A stretch of 64,000 nt of DNA from Serinicoccus profundi (GTDB taxonomy: Bacteria > Actinomycetota > Actinomycetes > Actinomycetales > Dermatophilaceae): assembly GCF_008001015.1 (NCBI RefSeq), contig NZ_CP042862.1, positions 1,984,001 to 2,048,000 of the forward strand, read 5' to 3'. Position numbers and translations under genes: made by a program. Shown here one piece after another: positions 55,832 to 64,000 of the stretch. The notes under the pieces are model-generated. The model had not been told where the DNA came from. It searched no databases and was given only the letters and a program-made list of their open reading frames with translations. Numbering within the stretch: the stretch's first letter is position 1; each line of letters begins with the position of its first letter.

Positions 55832-57193
55832 TCATCCGAACAGTCCGTCCCAGACCTTCTGCCCCACGTCCTTGGCTCCCTCGAAGACCTGTTTGCCGGC
55901 GTCGACCACCTTCTCGGCCGCATCGCCCACGGCCTCACGGTTCTGGTAGAGCCAGGCGCCCGCCGCCACGGCACCACCCACGGCGACGATACCCAGGCCC
56001 ACCGGACCGAGGGCGACTCCAGCGACCAGGGCATAGGTCGCCAGGCCACCAGCCGCCAGACCGCCAGCGCCGCCCAGCCCTGTGACGACCCGGTCGGTGT
56101 TGGTCATATCCTCACCGCCGCGGATGGCGCGGTAGATGTCGTAACCACCAGTGACCGCCCCGAGTGGCGCGAGAACTCGCCCACCAGCACGCATCCCGGA
56201 GACGATCCGACTGTTCCCGATCCGCCCCATCGCGCCCCGCAGGCCAGTCGGCGCAGCGACGTTGCGGGGAGCCCCCGACCTGATCTCGGCGTAGCGGAAG
56301 TGGGTTCCCTGCGACCTGGGGTAACGGCTCTGGGCATGACGCAGCGCCGTGGTGTCAGTCTGAAGCCTGCGCATGTTCTTGTAGTAACGATGGGCTCCGG
56401 CCAGACCCTGACTGCGTCGCGTCGCCTTGAGCACCGCCCGGGCAGAACCTCCCTGACCCCGCGACTGGCGGATAGCCTCGACAACACGCCGGTAGGCAGC
56501 GCTGTCACGACCGACGGCAATCGCCTGCCAGCTGTACCAGCCGTTGATCAGGGCCTTCTGCACCTTCTTGCCTGCCTCGGCGAGCTGCTGGGGTGAGGTG
56601 TCACCCGTGAAAATCGCCTCGAGCTGGTCCTCGGACAGACCCACCTGCCCTGGCACGATCGCAGCTGTCGCTGCCCCCCAGGCGTCGACGGCTGACGTGG
56701 CAGCTCCGTCAGGCGACCACGTCGCCGCCAGCCCGGACAGGGAGGCGCGTGCCCGAGCAGCAGCCTCGGCGAACGTGTCTTGGGCACTGAGAGCAGCTCC
56801 CCGTTGCCGGGACATGTCGGTGCGGGCCCGCGACTCCATCTCGGTCTCGCCGGTGTCGCGAGCCACGGTCCACGACCGGCGCGCCTCGTCGTACTCCTCG
56901 CTGGCCACGTCCACCGCAGACTGCGCGGCCTCCAACGCGTCGGCGTAGTCGGCCAGGACCACGGCGACGTCGGCGAAGACCTGGGCAGCCTCCTCCATCG
57001 CAGCTGCACCGTGCTCGTACAGACCCTGGAAGTCGGCCTTCCGCCGACTCGGCAGGGCCGCCTCGGCGGACCCAGCAGACGTAAAAAGGGTGTCCAGACG
57101 GTCACCGCCAACACGCTCGGCCAACAGTGTGAGCCGACTCGCCCCGAGTCGGATGCCGCCTGGGTTGCCCGGGGGCCGGGAGAAGACGCTCAC
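55832..57193 (-). CDS. Large WXG/LXG-like effector candidate
   Basis: 453 residues. The first roughly 200 are predicted long helices typical of WXG100/LXG secretion modules (AAAMEEAAQVFADVAVVLADYADALEAAQSAVDVASEEYDEARRSW-type heptads). The middle (about 215-345) is basic. A Gly/Ala-rich hydrophobic segment (about 375-418, GGLAAGGLATYALVAGVALG...) and an amphipathic tail follow. That layout suits a secreted protein with a membrane-active C terminus. No enzymatic toxin motif is visible. Its GTG overlaps the stop of the small helical gene (GTGA). Confidence 0.65.
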   Translation of the reverse strand: MSVFSRPPGNPGGIRLGASRLTLLAERVGGDRLDTLFTSAGSAEAALPSRRKADFQGLYEHGAAAMEEAAQVFADVAVVLADYADALEAAQSAVDVASEEYDEARRSWTVARDTGETEMESRARTDMSRQRGAALSAQDTFAEAAARARASLSGLAATWSPDGAATSAVDAWGAATAAIVPGQVGLSEDQLEAIFTGDTSPQQLAEAGKKVQKALINGWYSWQAIAVGRDSAAYRRVVEAIRQSRGQGGSARAVLKATRRSQGLAGAHRYYKNMRRLQTDTTALRHAQSRYPRSQGTHFRYAEIRSGAPRNVAAPTGLRGAMGRIGNSRIVSGMRAGGRVLAPLGAVTGGYDIYRAIRGGEDMTNTDRVVTGLGGAGGLAAGGLATYALVAGVALGPVGLGIVAVGGAVAAGAWLYQNREAVGDAAEKVVDAGKQVFEGAKDVGQKVWDGLFG

Positions 57194-57471
57194 CTCGCCG
57201 CCTGTCCGCCGGTCGCGAGGTCGACCTGCTGCCCCGCGGTGTCGCTGCCCGTGCCCATCGCACTCACGAGGACCGCCGCACCCGCCACCGCACCGCCGGC
57301 CGCGGCGATCGCGTTCTCCGCCAGGACTCCGACCTCACCCGGAGCCGCACCGGCGATGTCGCTGCCGGGCCCCTTGCACCCCACGGAGTCCTGCGCCAAG
57401 TCCTCCCCCAGCGCGTCCAACGCGCGCGCCGCAGCGCGGAGCGCCACCGGATCACCTCCGGAAAAGCCCAT
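57190..57471 (-). CDS. Small helical WXG100-like partner protein
   Basis: 93 residues, the size of WXG100/ESAT-6 proteins. Helix one is PVALRAAARALDALGEDLAQ, and helix two is AENAIAAAGGAVAGAAVLVSAM. The WXG turn itself is absent, and the protein contains no Trp. In LXG toxin operons a small helical partner precedes the toxin gene. Here the same order holds with a 4-nt overlap, which supports a physical pair. Confidence 0.6.
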   Translation of the reverse strand: MGFSGGDPVALRAAARALDALGEDLAQDSVGCKGPGSDIAGAAPGEVGVLAENAIAAAGGAVAGAAVLVSAMGTGSDTAGQQVDLATGGQAAR

Positions 57472-57576
57472 CTAGGACACCTCCCGCATCTGGTTCACAC
57501 CTCACCCGCGCCCGACCCCTCAATCGCCCGTCCAGGCGGTCCCAAATGTACACCGCAACCTGACGCTGACCGGGCC

Positions 57577-58797
57577 TCAGCCCAGCAGCCGGTGGACGAC
57601 CGTGTCGGCCAGGAGGCGCCCGCGCAGGGTGAGCACCGCGCGACCCCCGACCGCCGCCCGCCCCTCGAGCAGGCCGTCGGCGACCAGGCCCGCCACCGCG
57701 ACCCGGCCGGCGGGCCCGAGCTCCTCGACCGCGAGTCCGTCGGCCAGCCGGACGCCCAGCAAGACCCGCTCGTCATACCTCTCCTCCGGCGCGAGCACCT
57801 CGCGGGCGTGCGCCGGGCTCAGACCCTGGCCGAGCCGGTCGTCGTAGGCCCGGGGGTGCTTGACGTTCCACCACCGCACCCCGCCGACGTGGCTATGTGC
57901 GCCGGGCCCGATCCCCCACCAGTCGGACCCACGCCAGTAGGCCAGGTTGTGCTCGCACCGCTGCTGCGGGCTCCGGGCCCAGTTGGAGATCTCGTACCAC
58001 GCGTAGCCGGCGGCGGCGAGCAGCTCGTCGGCGAGCTCGTACTTGTCCGCCTCGTCGTCATCCTCGGGTGCCTCGACCTCGCCGCGGCGCACCTGTCCGT
58101 GCAGCCGCGTCCCCGGCTCCACGACGAGGGCGTATGCGGACACGTGGTCGGGCTCCAGCGCCACCGCGGCCTCCAGGCTCGCCCGCCAGTCCGCGAGCGA
58201 CTCCCCCGGCGTGCCGTAGATGAGGTCCAGGCTCACCTGCATCCCGGCGGCCCGGACGGTCTCGACCGCCGCGGCGACACCCGCCCGCTCATGGGTGCGG
58301 TCGAGGGTCCGCAGCACGTGGGGCACCGCGGACTGCATCCCGAGGCTGACGCGCGTGAACCCGGACGCGGCGAGCTCCTCGGCGACCTGCGGGGTGATGG
58401 TGTCCGGGTTGGCCTCCGTCGTGATCTCGGCACCGGCCCGCAGCCCCCAGCGCGCCACGACGTCGGCGACGAGCGAGCCCAGCGCCGCTGCGGGCAGCAT
58501 CGTCGGCGTCCCGCCGCCGACGAAGATCGTCGAGACCGGGGCGGGGTCGTGCTCCCCCAGGACACGGGCCGCGAGCGCGATCTCGGCGTGGGCGGACTCG
58601 AGGTACCCCTGCGGCGCCGCCGACCCCTCGAGCTCAGGCAGCGTGTAGGTGTTGAAGTCGCAGTATCCGCACCGGACCCGGCAGAACGGGACGTGGAGGT
58701 AGACGGAGAAGGGGCGCCGCCCCAGCCCCTCCAGCGCGGAGGCCGGGAGCGAGCCGTCCGCGGGCGCGGGCTCACCCGGGGGAAACGTCGACGGCAT
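57577..58797 (-). CDS. hemW: Heme chaperone HemW (radical SAM, formerly oxygen-independent coproporphyrinogen oxidase-like)
   Basis: 406 residues. The radical-SAM cluster motif FCRVRCGYCDFNTY (CxxxCxxC) and the SAM-binding GGGTPTML are present, as is HemW's C-terminal domain. HemW transfers heme rather than making it. ATG 58797 lies in GGGTATGCC. It usually lies upstream of hrcA in actinobacteria; here the fumC to WXG-like block separates them. Confidence 0.93.
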   Translation of the reverse strand: MPSTFPPGEPAPADGSLPASALEGLGRRPFSVYLHVPFCRVRCGYCDFNTYTLPELEGSAAPQGYLESAHAEIALAARVLGEHDPAPVSTIFVGGGTPTMLPAAALGSLVADVVARWGLRAGAEITTEANPDTITPQVAEELAASGFTRVSLGMQSAVPHVLRTLDRTHERAGVAAAVETVRAAGMQVSLDLIYGTPGESLADWRASLEAAVALEPDHVSAYALVVEPGTRLHGQVRRGEVEAPEDDDEADKYELADELLAAAGYAWYEISNWARSPQQRCEHNLAYWRGSDWWGIGPGAHSHVGGVRWWNVKHPRAYDDRLGQGLSPAHAREVLAPEERYDERVLLGVRLADGLAVEELGPAGRVAVAGLVADGLLEGRAAVGGRAVLTLRGRLLADTVVHRLLG

Positions 58798-58881
58798 ACC
58801 CTCCAGTCTCCCACCGTCACCCACCCGCACCGAACCGCCGGGCGTCCGTCGAGGTGACCGCGGCGCGCTAGGGTCGGAGGC

Positions 58882-59772
58882 GTGCAGCAGCGGCTTCGTG
58901 AATACATCGACAGTCTGCGGGACCAGGGCTACACGGTCCGCGACGACCAGGGCTCCGATCCCGATCTCATCACGCCCGACGGCAGCGCGGTCGACACGTG
59001 GCGGGAGGACTACCCCTACAGCGAGCGGATGACCCGTGACTACTACGAGGTCGAGAAGTGGCTGCTGCAGGTGGAGCTGCTGAAGTTCCAGTACTGGGCC
59101 AAGGACAACGGCAGCCGGCACGTGCTCGTCTTCGAGGGGCGGGACGCCGCGGGCAAGGGCGGGTCGATCAAGCGGTTCACCGAGCACCTCAACCCCCGTG
59201 GCGCGCGCGTCGTGGCGCTCAACAAGCCCACCGAGGTCGAGGCCGGTCAGTGGTACTTCCAGCGCTACATCCAGCATCTGCCCAGCTCGGGAGAGATGGT
59301 GCTCTTCGACCGGTCGTGGTACAACCGCGCCGGTGTCGAGCGGGTCATGGGCTTCTCCTCCGAGGCGGAGTACGAACGGTTCATGATCCAGGCGCCGCTC
59401 TTCGAGCAGATGCTCGTCGACGCGGGGGTCTCGATCACGAAGTTCTGGTTCTCGGTGACCCAGACCGAGCAGCGCACGCGCTTCGCGATCCGCCAGCTCG
59501 ACCCGGTGCGCCAGTGGAAGCTCTCGCCGATGGACCTCGAGAGCCTGGACCGGTGGGAGGCCTACACCGCGGCCAAGGAGGAGATGTTCCGCCGCACCGA
59601 CACCGACTGGGCTCCGTGGGTGACGATCAAGAGCAACGACAAGAAGCGTGCCCGGATCAACGCGATGCGCCACTTCCTGTCACAGTTCGAGTACGAGGGC
59701 AAGGACCACGACGTCGTCCTGCGGCCCGACCCGCGACTGGTCAAGCGCGCCCGGGACTCCGCGGGCGACTGA
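58882..59772 (+). CDS. ppk2: Polyphosphate kinase 2
   Basis: 296 residues, the length of class I PPK2. Walker A is FEGRDAAGKGGSIKRF and the lid/Walker B region is MVLFDRSWYNRAGVERVMGF. KFWFSVTQTEQRTRF follows. It uses polyphosphate to phosphorylate nucleoside mono- or diphosphates. GTG start at 58882, divergent from hemW. Confidence 0.93.
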   Translation: MQQRLREYIDSLRDQGYTVRDDQGSDPDLITPDGSAVDTWREDYPYSERMTRDYYEVEKWLLQVELLKFQYWAKDNGSRHVLVFEGRDAAGKGGSIKRFTEHLNPRGARVVALNKPTEVEAGQWYFQRYIQHLPSSGEMVLFDRSWYNRAGVERVMGFSSEAEYERFMIQAPLFEQMLVDAGVSITKFWFSVTQTEQRTRFAIRQLDPVRQWKLSPMDLESLDRWEAYTAAKEEMFRRTDTDWAPWVTIKSNDKKRARINAMRHFLSQFEYEGKDHDVVLRPDPRLVKRARDSAGD

Positions 59773-59861
59773 GGGGCGCCGAGCGGCCCGGTCCGGCTCT
59801 CCCCAGATGGGTATGCCGTGTCCCCACGGGTCCACGCGACCCGCGGCGGGCTCGCGCCTGC

Positions 59862-60686
59862 TCAGACGCGGCGGTAGGCGAGGTCGGCGATGTCCCGGCC
59901 CGCCTCGATGCCACGCCGCTCGAAGCGGGTCATGGGGCGCAGCGGGGCGCGCTCGGTGGAGGCGAGCTCCCAGGAAGGGTGCGAGTCCAGCACCTCCCGC
60001 ACGTGATGGGCGTAGTCGGCCCAGTCGGTCGCGAGGCGCCACAGACCACCGGTCGGCACCAGGTCGGCGACGGTCGAGGCGAAGTCGGCCGTGACGAGGC
60101 GGCGCTTGTGGTGCTTGTTCTTGGGCCACGGGTCGGGGAAGAAGGTCCACACCTCGTGGATCGCGCCCGGCGGCAGCAGGGTCTGCAGGGCCAGCGCGGC
60201 ATCGGCCTCGAGGAAGCGGACGTTGAGCAGCGGTTCCTGGCCCATCTTGGCCATCGCGTGCCCGATGCCCGGGCGCCAGACCTCAAGGGCCAGGAAGTCC
60301 CAGTCCGGCCGCTCGGTGGCGGCGTGCACGAGGGCATCGCCGGAGCCGGAGCCGATCTCAACCACGAGGGGCGCACTCCGACCGAAGATCCGCTCGGGGT
60401 CGAGCCGGTGACCCGGGTCCACCGCCGTCGAGCCGTCCGCCCCGTGCGGACGCGGGACGTCCAGGACGAGCCCGTCGGCATACCGGTCCCACGCGTCCTG
60501 GTGGGAGGCCTTGAGCATCCGGCCACCACGACGGGTGAAGGAGCGGGTCCGCGCGAGCGGGCGTGGCCCCACCGCAGGGTGCCCCAGGGCCTGGTGCCCG
60601 GCCGGCGGTGCGGGCGGGGAGGGTGCCGCCCCCTCCGGCTGCGGGGCCGGCCTCTCCTGCGGCCGGTCCTCGGCGGAGGCGCTCAC
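59862..60686 (-). CDS. trmB: tRNA (guanosine-46-N7)-methyltransferase
   Basis: 274 residues. The SAM site is [36 protein letters not shown] is the TrmB signature. The N-terminal extension of about 60 residues is Pro/Ala-rich and not conserved. It methylates G46 in the variable loop of tRNA. GTG start; overlaps the lepA stop by 4 nt. Confidence 0.94.
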   Translation of the reverse strand: MSASAEDRPQERPAPQPEGAAPSPPAPPAGHQALGHPAVGPRPLARTRSFTRRGGRMLKASHQDAWDRYADGLVLDVPRPHGADGSTAVDPGHRLDPERIFGRSAPLVVEIGSGSGDALVHAATERPDWDFLALEVWRPGIGHAMAKMGQEPLLNVRFLEADAALALQTLLPPGAIHEVWTFFPDPWPKNKHHKRRLVTADFASTVADLVPTGGLWRLATDWADYAHHVREVLDSHPSWELASTERAPLRPMTRFERRGIEAGRDIADLAYRRV

Positions 60687-62575
60687 TTCTTGCTCTTGAC
60701 GATCTCGGCACCGCTCCCGTCCTGGGAGAGCGCAGCGATGAAGGCCTCCTGCGGCACCTCGACGGAGCCGACCATCTTCATCCGCTTCTTGCCCTCCTTC
60801 TGCTTCTCCAGCAGCTTGCGCTTGCGGCTGATGTCACCGCCGTAGCACTTGGCCAGGACGTCCTTGCGGATGGCGCGGATCGTCTCGCGGGCGATGACGC
60901 GCGCGCCGATCGCGGCCTGCACCGGCACCTCGAACTGCTGGCGCGGGATGAGCTCCTTGAGCTTGCCGGCCATCTGCACGCCGTAGGCGTAGGCCTTGTC
61001 GCGGTGCACGATGGCGCTGAAGGCGTCGACGGTGTCGCCCTGGAGGAGGATGTCGACCTTGACCAGGTCGGCCTCCTGGGTGCCGGAGGGCTCGTAGTCG
61101 AGCGAGGCATACCCCCGCGTCTTGGACTTCAACGCGTCGAAGAAGTCGAAGACGATCTCGGCGAGCGGCAGGGTGTAGCGCAGCTCCACCCGCTCCGGGG
61201 AGAGGTAGTCCATCCCGAGCAGCGTGCCGCGGCGGGTCTGGCACAGCTCCATGATCGCGCCGATGAACTCGCTCGGCGCCAGGATCGTCCCGCGCACCAC
61301 TGGCTCGGTGATGGCGGCGATCTTGCCGCCCGGGAACTCGCTCGGGTTGGTCACCTCGATCTCGGTGCCGTCGTCGAGGCGCACCTCGTAGGACACGTTG
61401 GGCAGGGTGGAGATGAGGTCGAGGTTGAACTCCCGCTCCAGCCGCTCCCGCACGATCTCCAGGTGCAGCATCCCGAGGAAGCCGACCCGGAAGCCGAAGC
61501 CCAGGGCTCCGGAGGTCTCCGGCTCGTAGACCAGCGCGGCGTCGTTGAGCTTGAGCTTGTCCAGCGCGTCGCGCAGGATCGGGTAGTCCGAACCGTCGAT
61601 GGGGTAGAGCCCGGAGAACACCATAGGCCGGGGGTCCTTGTAGCCACCGAGCGCCTGGGTGGCCTGGCGCCGCTCCCCCGTCACCGTGTCTCCGACCTTG
61701 GACTGCCGGACGTCCTTCACCCCGGTGATGAGGTAGCCCACCTCCCCGACGCCGAGCCCCTTGGTCGGCGCCGGCTCGGGGCTGATGGCCCCGATCTCGA
61801 GGAGCTCGTGGGTCGCCTTGGTCGACATCATCGCGATGCGCTCACGCGGGGAGAGGCTGCCGTCGATGACCCGGACGTAGGTGACGACGCCGCGGTAGGT
61901 GTCGTAGACGGAGTCGAAGATCATGGCGCGCGCCGGGGCGTCCGCGTCGCCCACCGGCGGCGGCAGCTCGGCCACGATGCGGTCCAGCAGCTCGGGCACG
62001 CCCTCGCCGGTCTTGCCCGACACCCGCATGACGTCGCCCGGGTCGCACCCGATGAGCCCGGCGAGCTCCTCGGCATACTTCTCCGGCTGCGCCGAGGGCA
62101 GGTCGATCTTGTTGAGCACCGGGATGATGGCGAGGTCGTTCTCCATCGCGAGGTAGAGGTTGGCCAGCGTCTGGGCCTCGATGCCCTGCGCGGCGTCGAC
62201 GAGCAGCACGGCGCCCTCGCAGGCCGCGAGGCTGCGGCTCACCTCGTAGGTGAAGTCGACGTGGCCCGGGGTGTCGATCATGTTGAGGATGTAGGTGCGG
62301 GTGTCCGAGCTCCACGGCATCCGCACGGCCTGGCTCTTGATGGTGATGCCGCGCTCGCGCTCGATGTCCATGCGGTCGAGGTATTGCGCGCGCATGGCGC
62401 GCTCCTCCACCACGCCGGTGACCTGCAACATCCGGTCGGCCAGGGTCGACTTGCCGTGGTCGATGTGGGCGATGATGCAGAAGTTGCGGATGACCTCGGG
62501 CGGGGTCGAGGCCGGTTGGGGCACCGAGTCGGGACGGGCGAGCGGAGACAGGGCGGGCACCTCGTAGACGGACAT
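60683..62575 (-). CDS. lepA: Elongation factor 4 (LepA)
   Basis: 630 residues, full length. G-motifs [18 protein letters not shown] and NKIDL lie at the N terminus; the EF4-specific C-terminal domain ([20 protein letters not shown]) is present. It acts on stalled or back-translocated ribosomes. It heads the backbone order that runs leftwards through hemW, hrcA, dnaJ, phoH, era and recO to dnaG. Confidence 0.97.
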   Translation of the reverse strand: MSVYEVPALSPLARPDSVPQPASTPPEVIRNFCIIAHIDHGKSTLADRMLQVTGVVEERAMRAQYLDRMDIERERGITIKSQAVRMPWSSDTRTYILNMIDTPGHVDFTYEVSRSLAACEGAVLLVDAAQGIEAQTLANLYLAMENDLAIIPVLNKIDLPSAQPEKYAEELAGLIGCDPGDVMRVSGKTGEGVPELLDRIVAELPPPVGDADAPARAMIFDSVYDTYRGVVTYVRVIDGSLSPRERIAMMSTKATHELLEIGAISPEPAPTKGLGVGEVGYLITGVKDVRQSKVGDTVTGERRQATQALGGYKDPRPMVFSGLYPIDGSDYPILRDALDKLKLNDAALVYEPETSGALGFGFRVGFLGMLHLEIVRERLEREFNLDLISTLPNVSYEVRLDDGTEIEVTNPSEFPGGKIAAITEPVVRGTILAPSEFIGAIMELCQTRRGTLLGMDYLSPERVELRYTLPLAEIVFDFFDALKSKTRGYASLDYEPSGTQEADLVKVDILLQGDTVDAFSAIVHRDKAYAYGVQMAGKLKELIPRQQFEVPVQAAIGARVIARETIRAIRKDVLAKCYGGDISRKRKLLEKQKEGKKRMKMVGSVEVPQEAFIAALSQDGSGAEIVKSKK

Positions 62576-62658
62576 CGTGATGGGCGGTGGGCGGTGGTCG
62601 TCGGCCCCAGTCTCCCACGACAGGGCGGTATGGGCGTCACGGCGGCCCGTGTGGCACA

Positions 62659-62697
62659 GACCTGCCCACGTCCCCGAGGTGGGGACGCGGGCAGGTC
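62659..62697. terminator. Hairpin between the fasciclin gene and lepA
   Basis: GACCTGCCCACGTCCCC pairs with GGGGACGCGGGCAGGTC (17 bp, one mismatch) with a 5-nt loop. It lies 47 nt after the stop of the minus-strand fasciclin gene and before the lepA promoter. Confidence 0.8.
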
Positions 62698-62743
62698 CAT
62701 CTCATCCGCCGACCGGTGTCTCGGTCCGGGCGGCGGCAGCGGG

Positions 62744-63442
62744 TCAGCCCTGCGGCATCAGCACCCCGTCGATGAGGTAGACGGTGGCGTTGGCGGTCTG
62801 GACTCCGCCGCAGATGACCGAGGCGTCGTTGACCATGAGCTCGTCGCCGGAGCCGGAGACCTCGAGGGTCTCGCCCTGCGCCGTGGTCTGCTCGCCCACG
62901 ACCTCGTCGGGGGTCAGCTGACCGGGCACGACGTGGTAGGTGAGGATCGAGCTGAGCAGCTCGCCGTCCTCGGCGAGGGTGGCCATCGTCTCCTGGTCGA
63001 TGGCCTCGAAGGCCTCGTCGACCGGCGCGAAGACGGTGAACTCGTCGCCGTTGAGGGTGTCGACAAGGTCGACGTCCGGGTTGACCTCGCCCGAGACGGC
63101 GGCGGTCAGCTGGGTGAGCAGCGGGTTGTTGCTGGCGGCCACGGCGACCGGGTCCTGGGCCATGCCCTCGACCGAGCCGGCGCCGTCCGGCACGGCCTCC
63201 GCGTAGTCCGCGCAGCCCGCACCGACGAGGTTGGCGGCGGGGTCCATCTCGTCGCCCGCCATGTCCTCCTCGGTCTCCATGTCCTCATCGGCCATGTCCT
63301 CCTCGGACTCCATCTCCTCCGAGGCGGTGTCCTCGGCGGCGGCGTTGGTGTCCTCGGCGGCCATGTCCTCGCCGCCACAGGCGGTCAGGGCGAACATGGA
63401 GGCCATCGAGACGGCAAGCATTCCCTTGGAGATACGCATCAT
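62744..63442 (-). CDS. Fasciclin-domain lipoprotein
   Basis: 232 residues. A lipoprotein signal ends at FALTACGG (Cys about residue 23). An acidic linker of EED/MADED-type repeats (about 25-70) leads to a single fasciclin (FAS1) domain: [42 protein letters not shown] and [11 protein letters not shown]. Such surface proteins mediate adhesion or stabilise exported oxidoreductases. ATG 63442 or 63439 is possible; AGGA lies 4 or 7 nt upstream. It is encoded just after a molybdopterin oxidoreductase gene, a pairing seen in several actinobacteria. Confidence 0.93.
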   Translation of the reverse strand: MMRISKGMLAVSMASMFALTACGGEDMAAEDTNAAAEDTASEEMESEEDMADEDMETEEDMAGDEMDPAANLVGAGCADYAEAVPDGAGSVEGMAQDPVAVAASNNPLLTQLTAAVSGEVNPDVDLVDTLNGDEFTVFAPVDEAFEAIDQETMATLAEDGELLSSILTYHVVPGQLTPDEVVGEQTTAQGETLEVSGSGDELMVNDASVICGGVQTANATVYLIDGVLMPQG

Positions 63443-63470
63443 GCATTCCTTTCTGATGGGGTCGGATCGC

Positions 63471-64000
63471 TCACGAGACCGAGACGGTCACGTTGTGCCA
63501 TCCGGTGGACCCGTCAGGAGCGATGGGCTCCCGCCGGGAGGTCTGGACGGTGCCCGCGCGATCGGTCGCGCGGACCTCGAGCCGGTGTGATCCCGGCTCG
63601 GCCGACCAGCGCCAGCGCCACGCGCGCCAGGTCTGGTCGGAGTCTTCGGCGCCGAGCTCGGCGTCCTGCCACTCCCCCTCGTCAGCGCGCACCTGCACGC
63701 GCTCGATGCCCACGGTCTGCGCCCAGGCGACACCGGCCACGGTGACCTCGCCCGCCTCGAGCTGGGCGAAGGAGCCGGGCACGTCGATCCGGGAGGAGAG
63801 CTTGATCGGGGCCTTCGCGGCATACCCGCGGTCGGTCCAGTAGGCGGTGAAGTCGGCGAACCGGGTGACCTCGAGCTCGGTCAGCCACTTGGTCGCCGAC
63901 ACGTAGCCGTAGAGACCGGGGGTGACCATGCGCAGGGGGTGGCCGTGCTCGGCCGGGAGCGGGACGCCGTTCATCCCCACGGCGAGGAGTGCCTCGCGGT
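63471..64000 (-). CDS. Sulfite oxidase-family molybdopterin oxidoreductase, C-terminal part (cut by the window edge)
   Basis: This is the last roughly 175 residues of a longer protein. [42 protein letters not shown] is the end of the molybdopterin domain. The Mo-co dimerisation domain ([31 protein letters not shown]) follows. Such enzymes are often exported by the Tat system in actinobacteria, but the N terminus is outside the window. The fasciclin gene follows by 28 nt and is probably co-transcribed. Confidence 0.92.
   Translation of the reverse strand, partial: REALLAVGMNGVPLPAEHGHPLRMVTPGLYGYVSATKWLTELEVTRFADFTAYWTDRGYAAKAPIKLSSRIDVPGSFAQLEAGEVTVAGVAWAQTVGIERVQVRADEGEWQDAELGAEDSDQTWRAWRWRWSAEPGSHRLEVRATDRAGTVQTSRREPIAPDGSTGWHNVTVSVS

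Noticed and set aside
60563-63745. 1,060-codon plus-strand frame opposite lepA and the fasciclin gene
   Set aside because: The opposite strand encodes full-length LepA and a fasciclin lipoprotein; the long frame reflects high GC only.

Overview
This 64 kb window is high-GC (roughly 70%) DNA from an actinobacterium. The likely source is a member of the Micrococcales, such as the Intrasporangiaceae/Ornithinimicrobium group. That rests on gene order, gene content and codon use; no marker gene for species assignment is present.

Backbone. Read right to left on the minus strand, the window follows a familiar actinobacterial gene order: lepA-trmB, hemW, hrcA-dnaJ-rsmE, phoH-ybeY-CNNM/CorC-era, recO-uppS, glyS, dusB, dgt and, at the left edge, the 5' end of dnaG. 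Many neighbours overlap by 4 bp (ATGA or GTGA). Accessory genes sit between these blocks.

Layout. 0.3-5.5 kb: a DHA2-type MFS exporter, a stand-alone LigD polymerase domain, a repeat array, and a SigE-type sigma factor with a META/AMIN-like surface protein. 5.5-15.6 kb: a probable horizontally acquired island with a decayed ISL3 transposase, a small lower-GC membrane gene, and a giant secreted YD-repeat/Rhs-type gene. The Rhs gene is cut by an intact IS256-family element with a 9-bp target duplication. 15.6-21.2 kb: a frameshifted GlgC-like gene, an APH-fold kinase, a nitronate monooxygenase-like protein, dgt and small genes. 21.2-28.1 kb: class III aminotransferase, rhodanese, DJ-1/PfpI protein, DusB, a secreted glycerophosphodiesterase, and the divergent argP/argO pair. 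28.1-37.6 kb: glyS, the zinc-uptake operon znuACB-zur with a Zur-box-like site, a GNAT-methyltransferase fusion flanked by two inverted copies of a 75-nt palindromic element, uppS, recO and an AlkB-like gene with an SOS-like box. 37.6-41.8 kb: the PTS-dependent dihydroxyacetone kinase operon dhaKLM. 41.9-50.8 kb: era to hrcA, with a perfect CIRCE operator. 50.8-54 kb: fumC, a second repeat array, DUF3097 and DUF4870 genes. 54.3-57.5 kb: a four-gene locus with WXG/LXG-like layout, possibly a type VII-linked or contact-dependent effector set. 57.6-64 kb: hemW, ppk2, trmB, lepA, a fasciclin lipoprotein and the end of a molybdopterin oxidoreductase.

Most notable observations. (1) Two dispersed arrays carry a 19-nt core at exact 32-bp spacing, in the same block order (forward, inverted variant, inverted exact) but with locus-specific 13-nt spacers. 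(2) The IS256 element split the Rhs-like gene without changing the reading frame of the parental gene. (3) The octamer GGTATGCC/GGCATACC is strongly over-represented but absent from about 12 kb that includes the island. (4) Two unrelated toxin-like genes each sit next to a small protein with two membrane segments and a PH-like tail, which could be an immunity protein.
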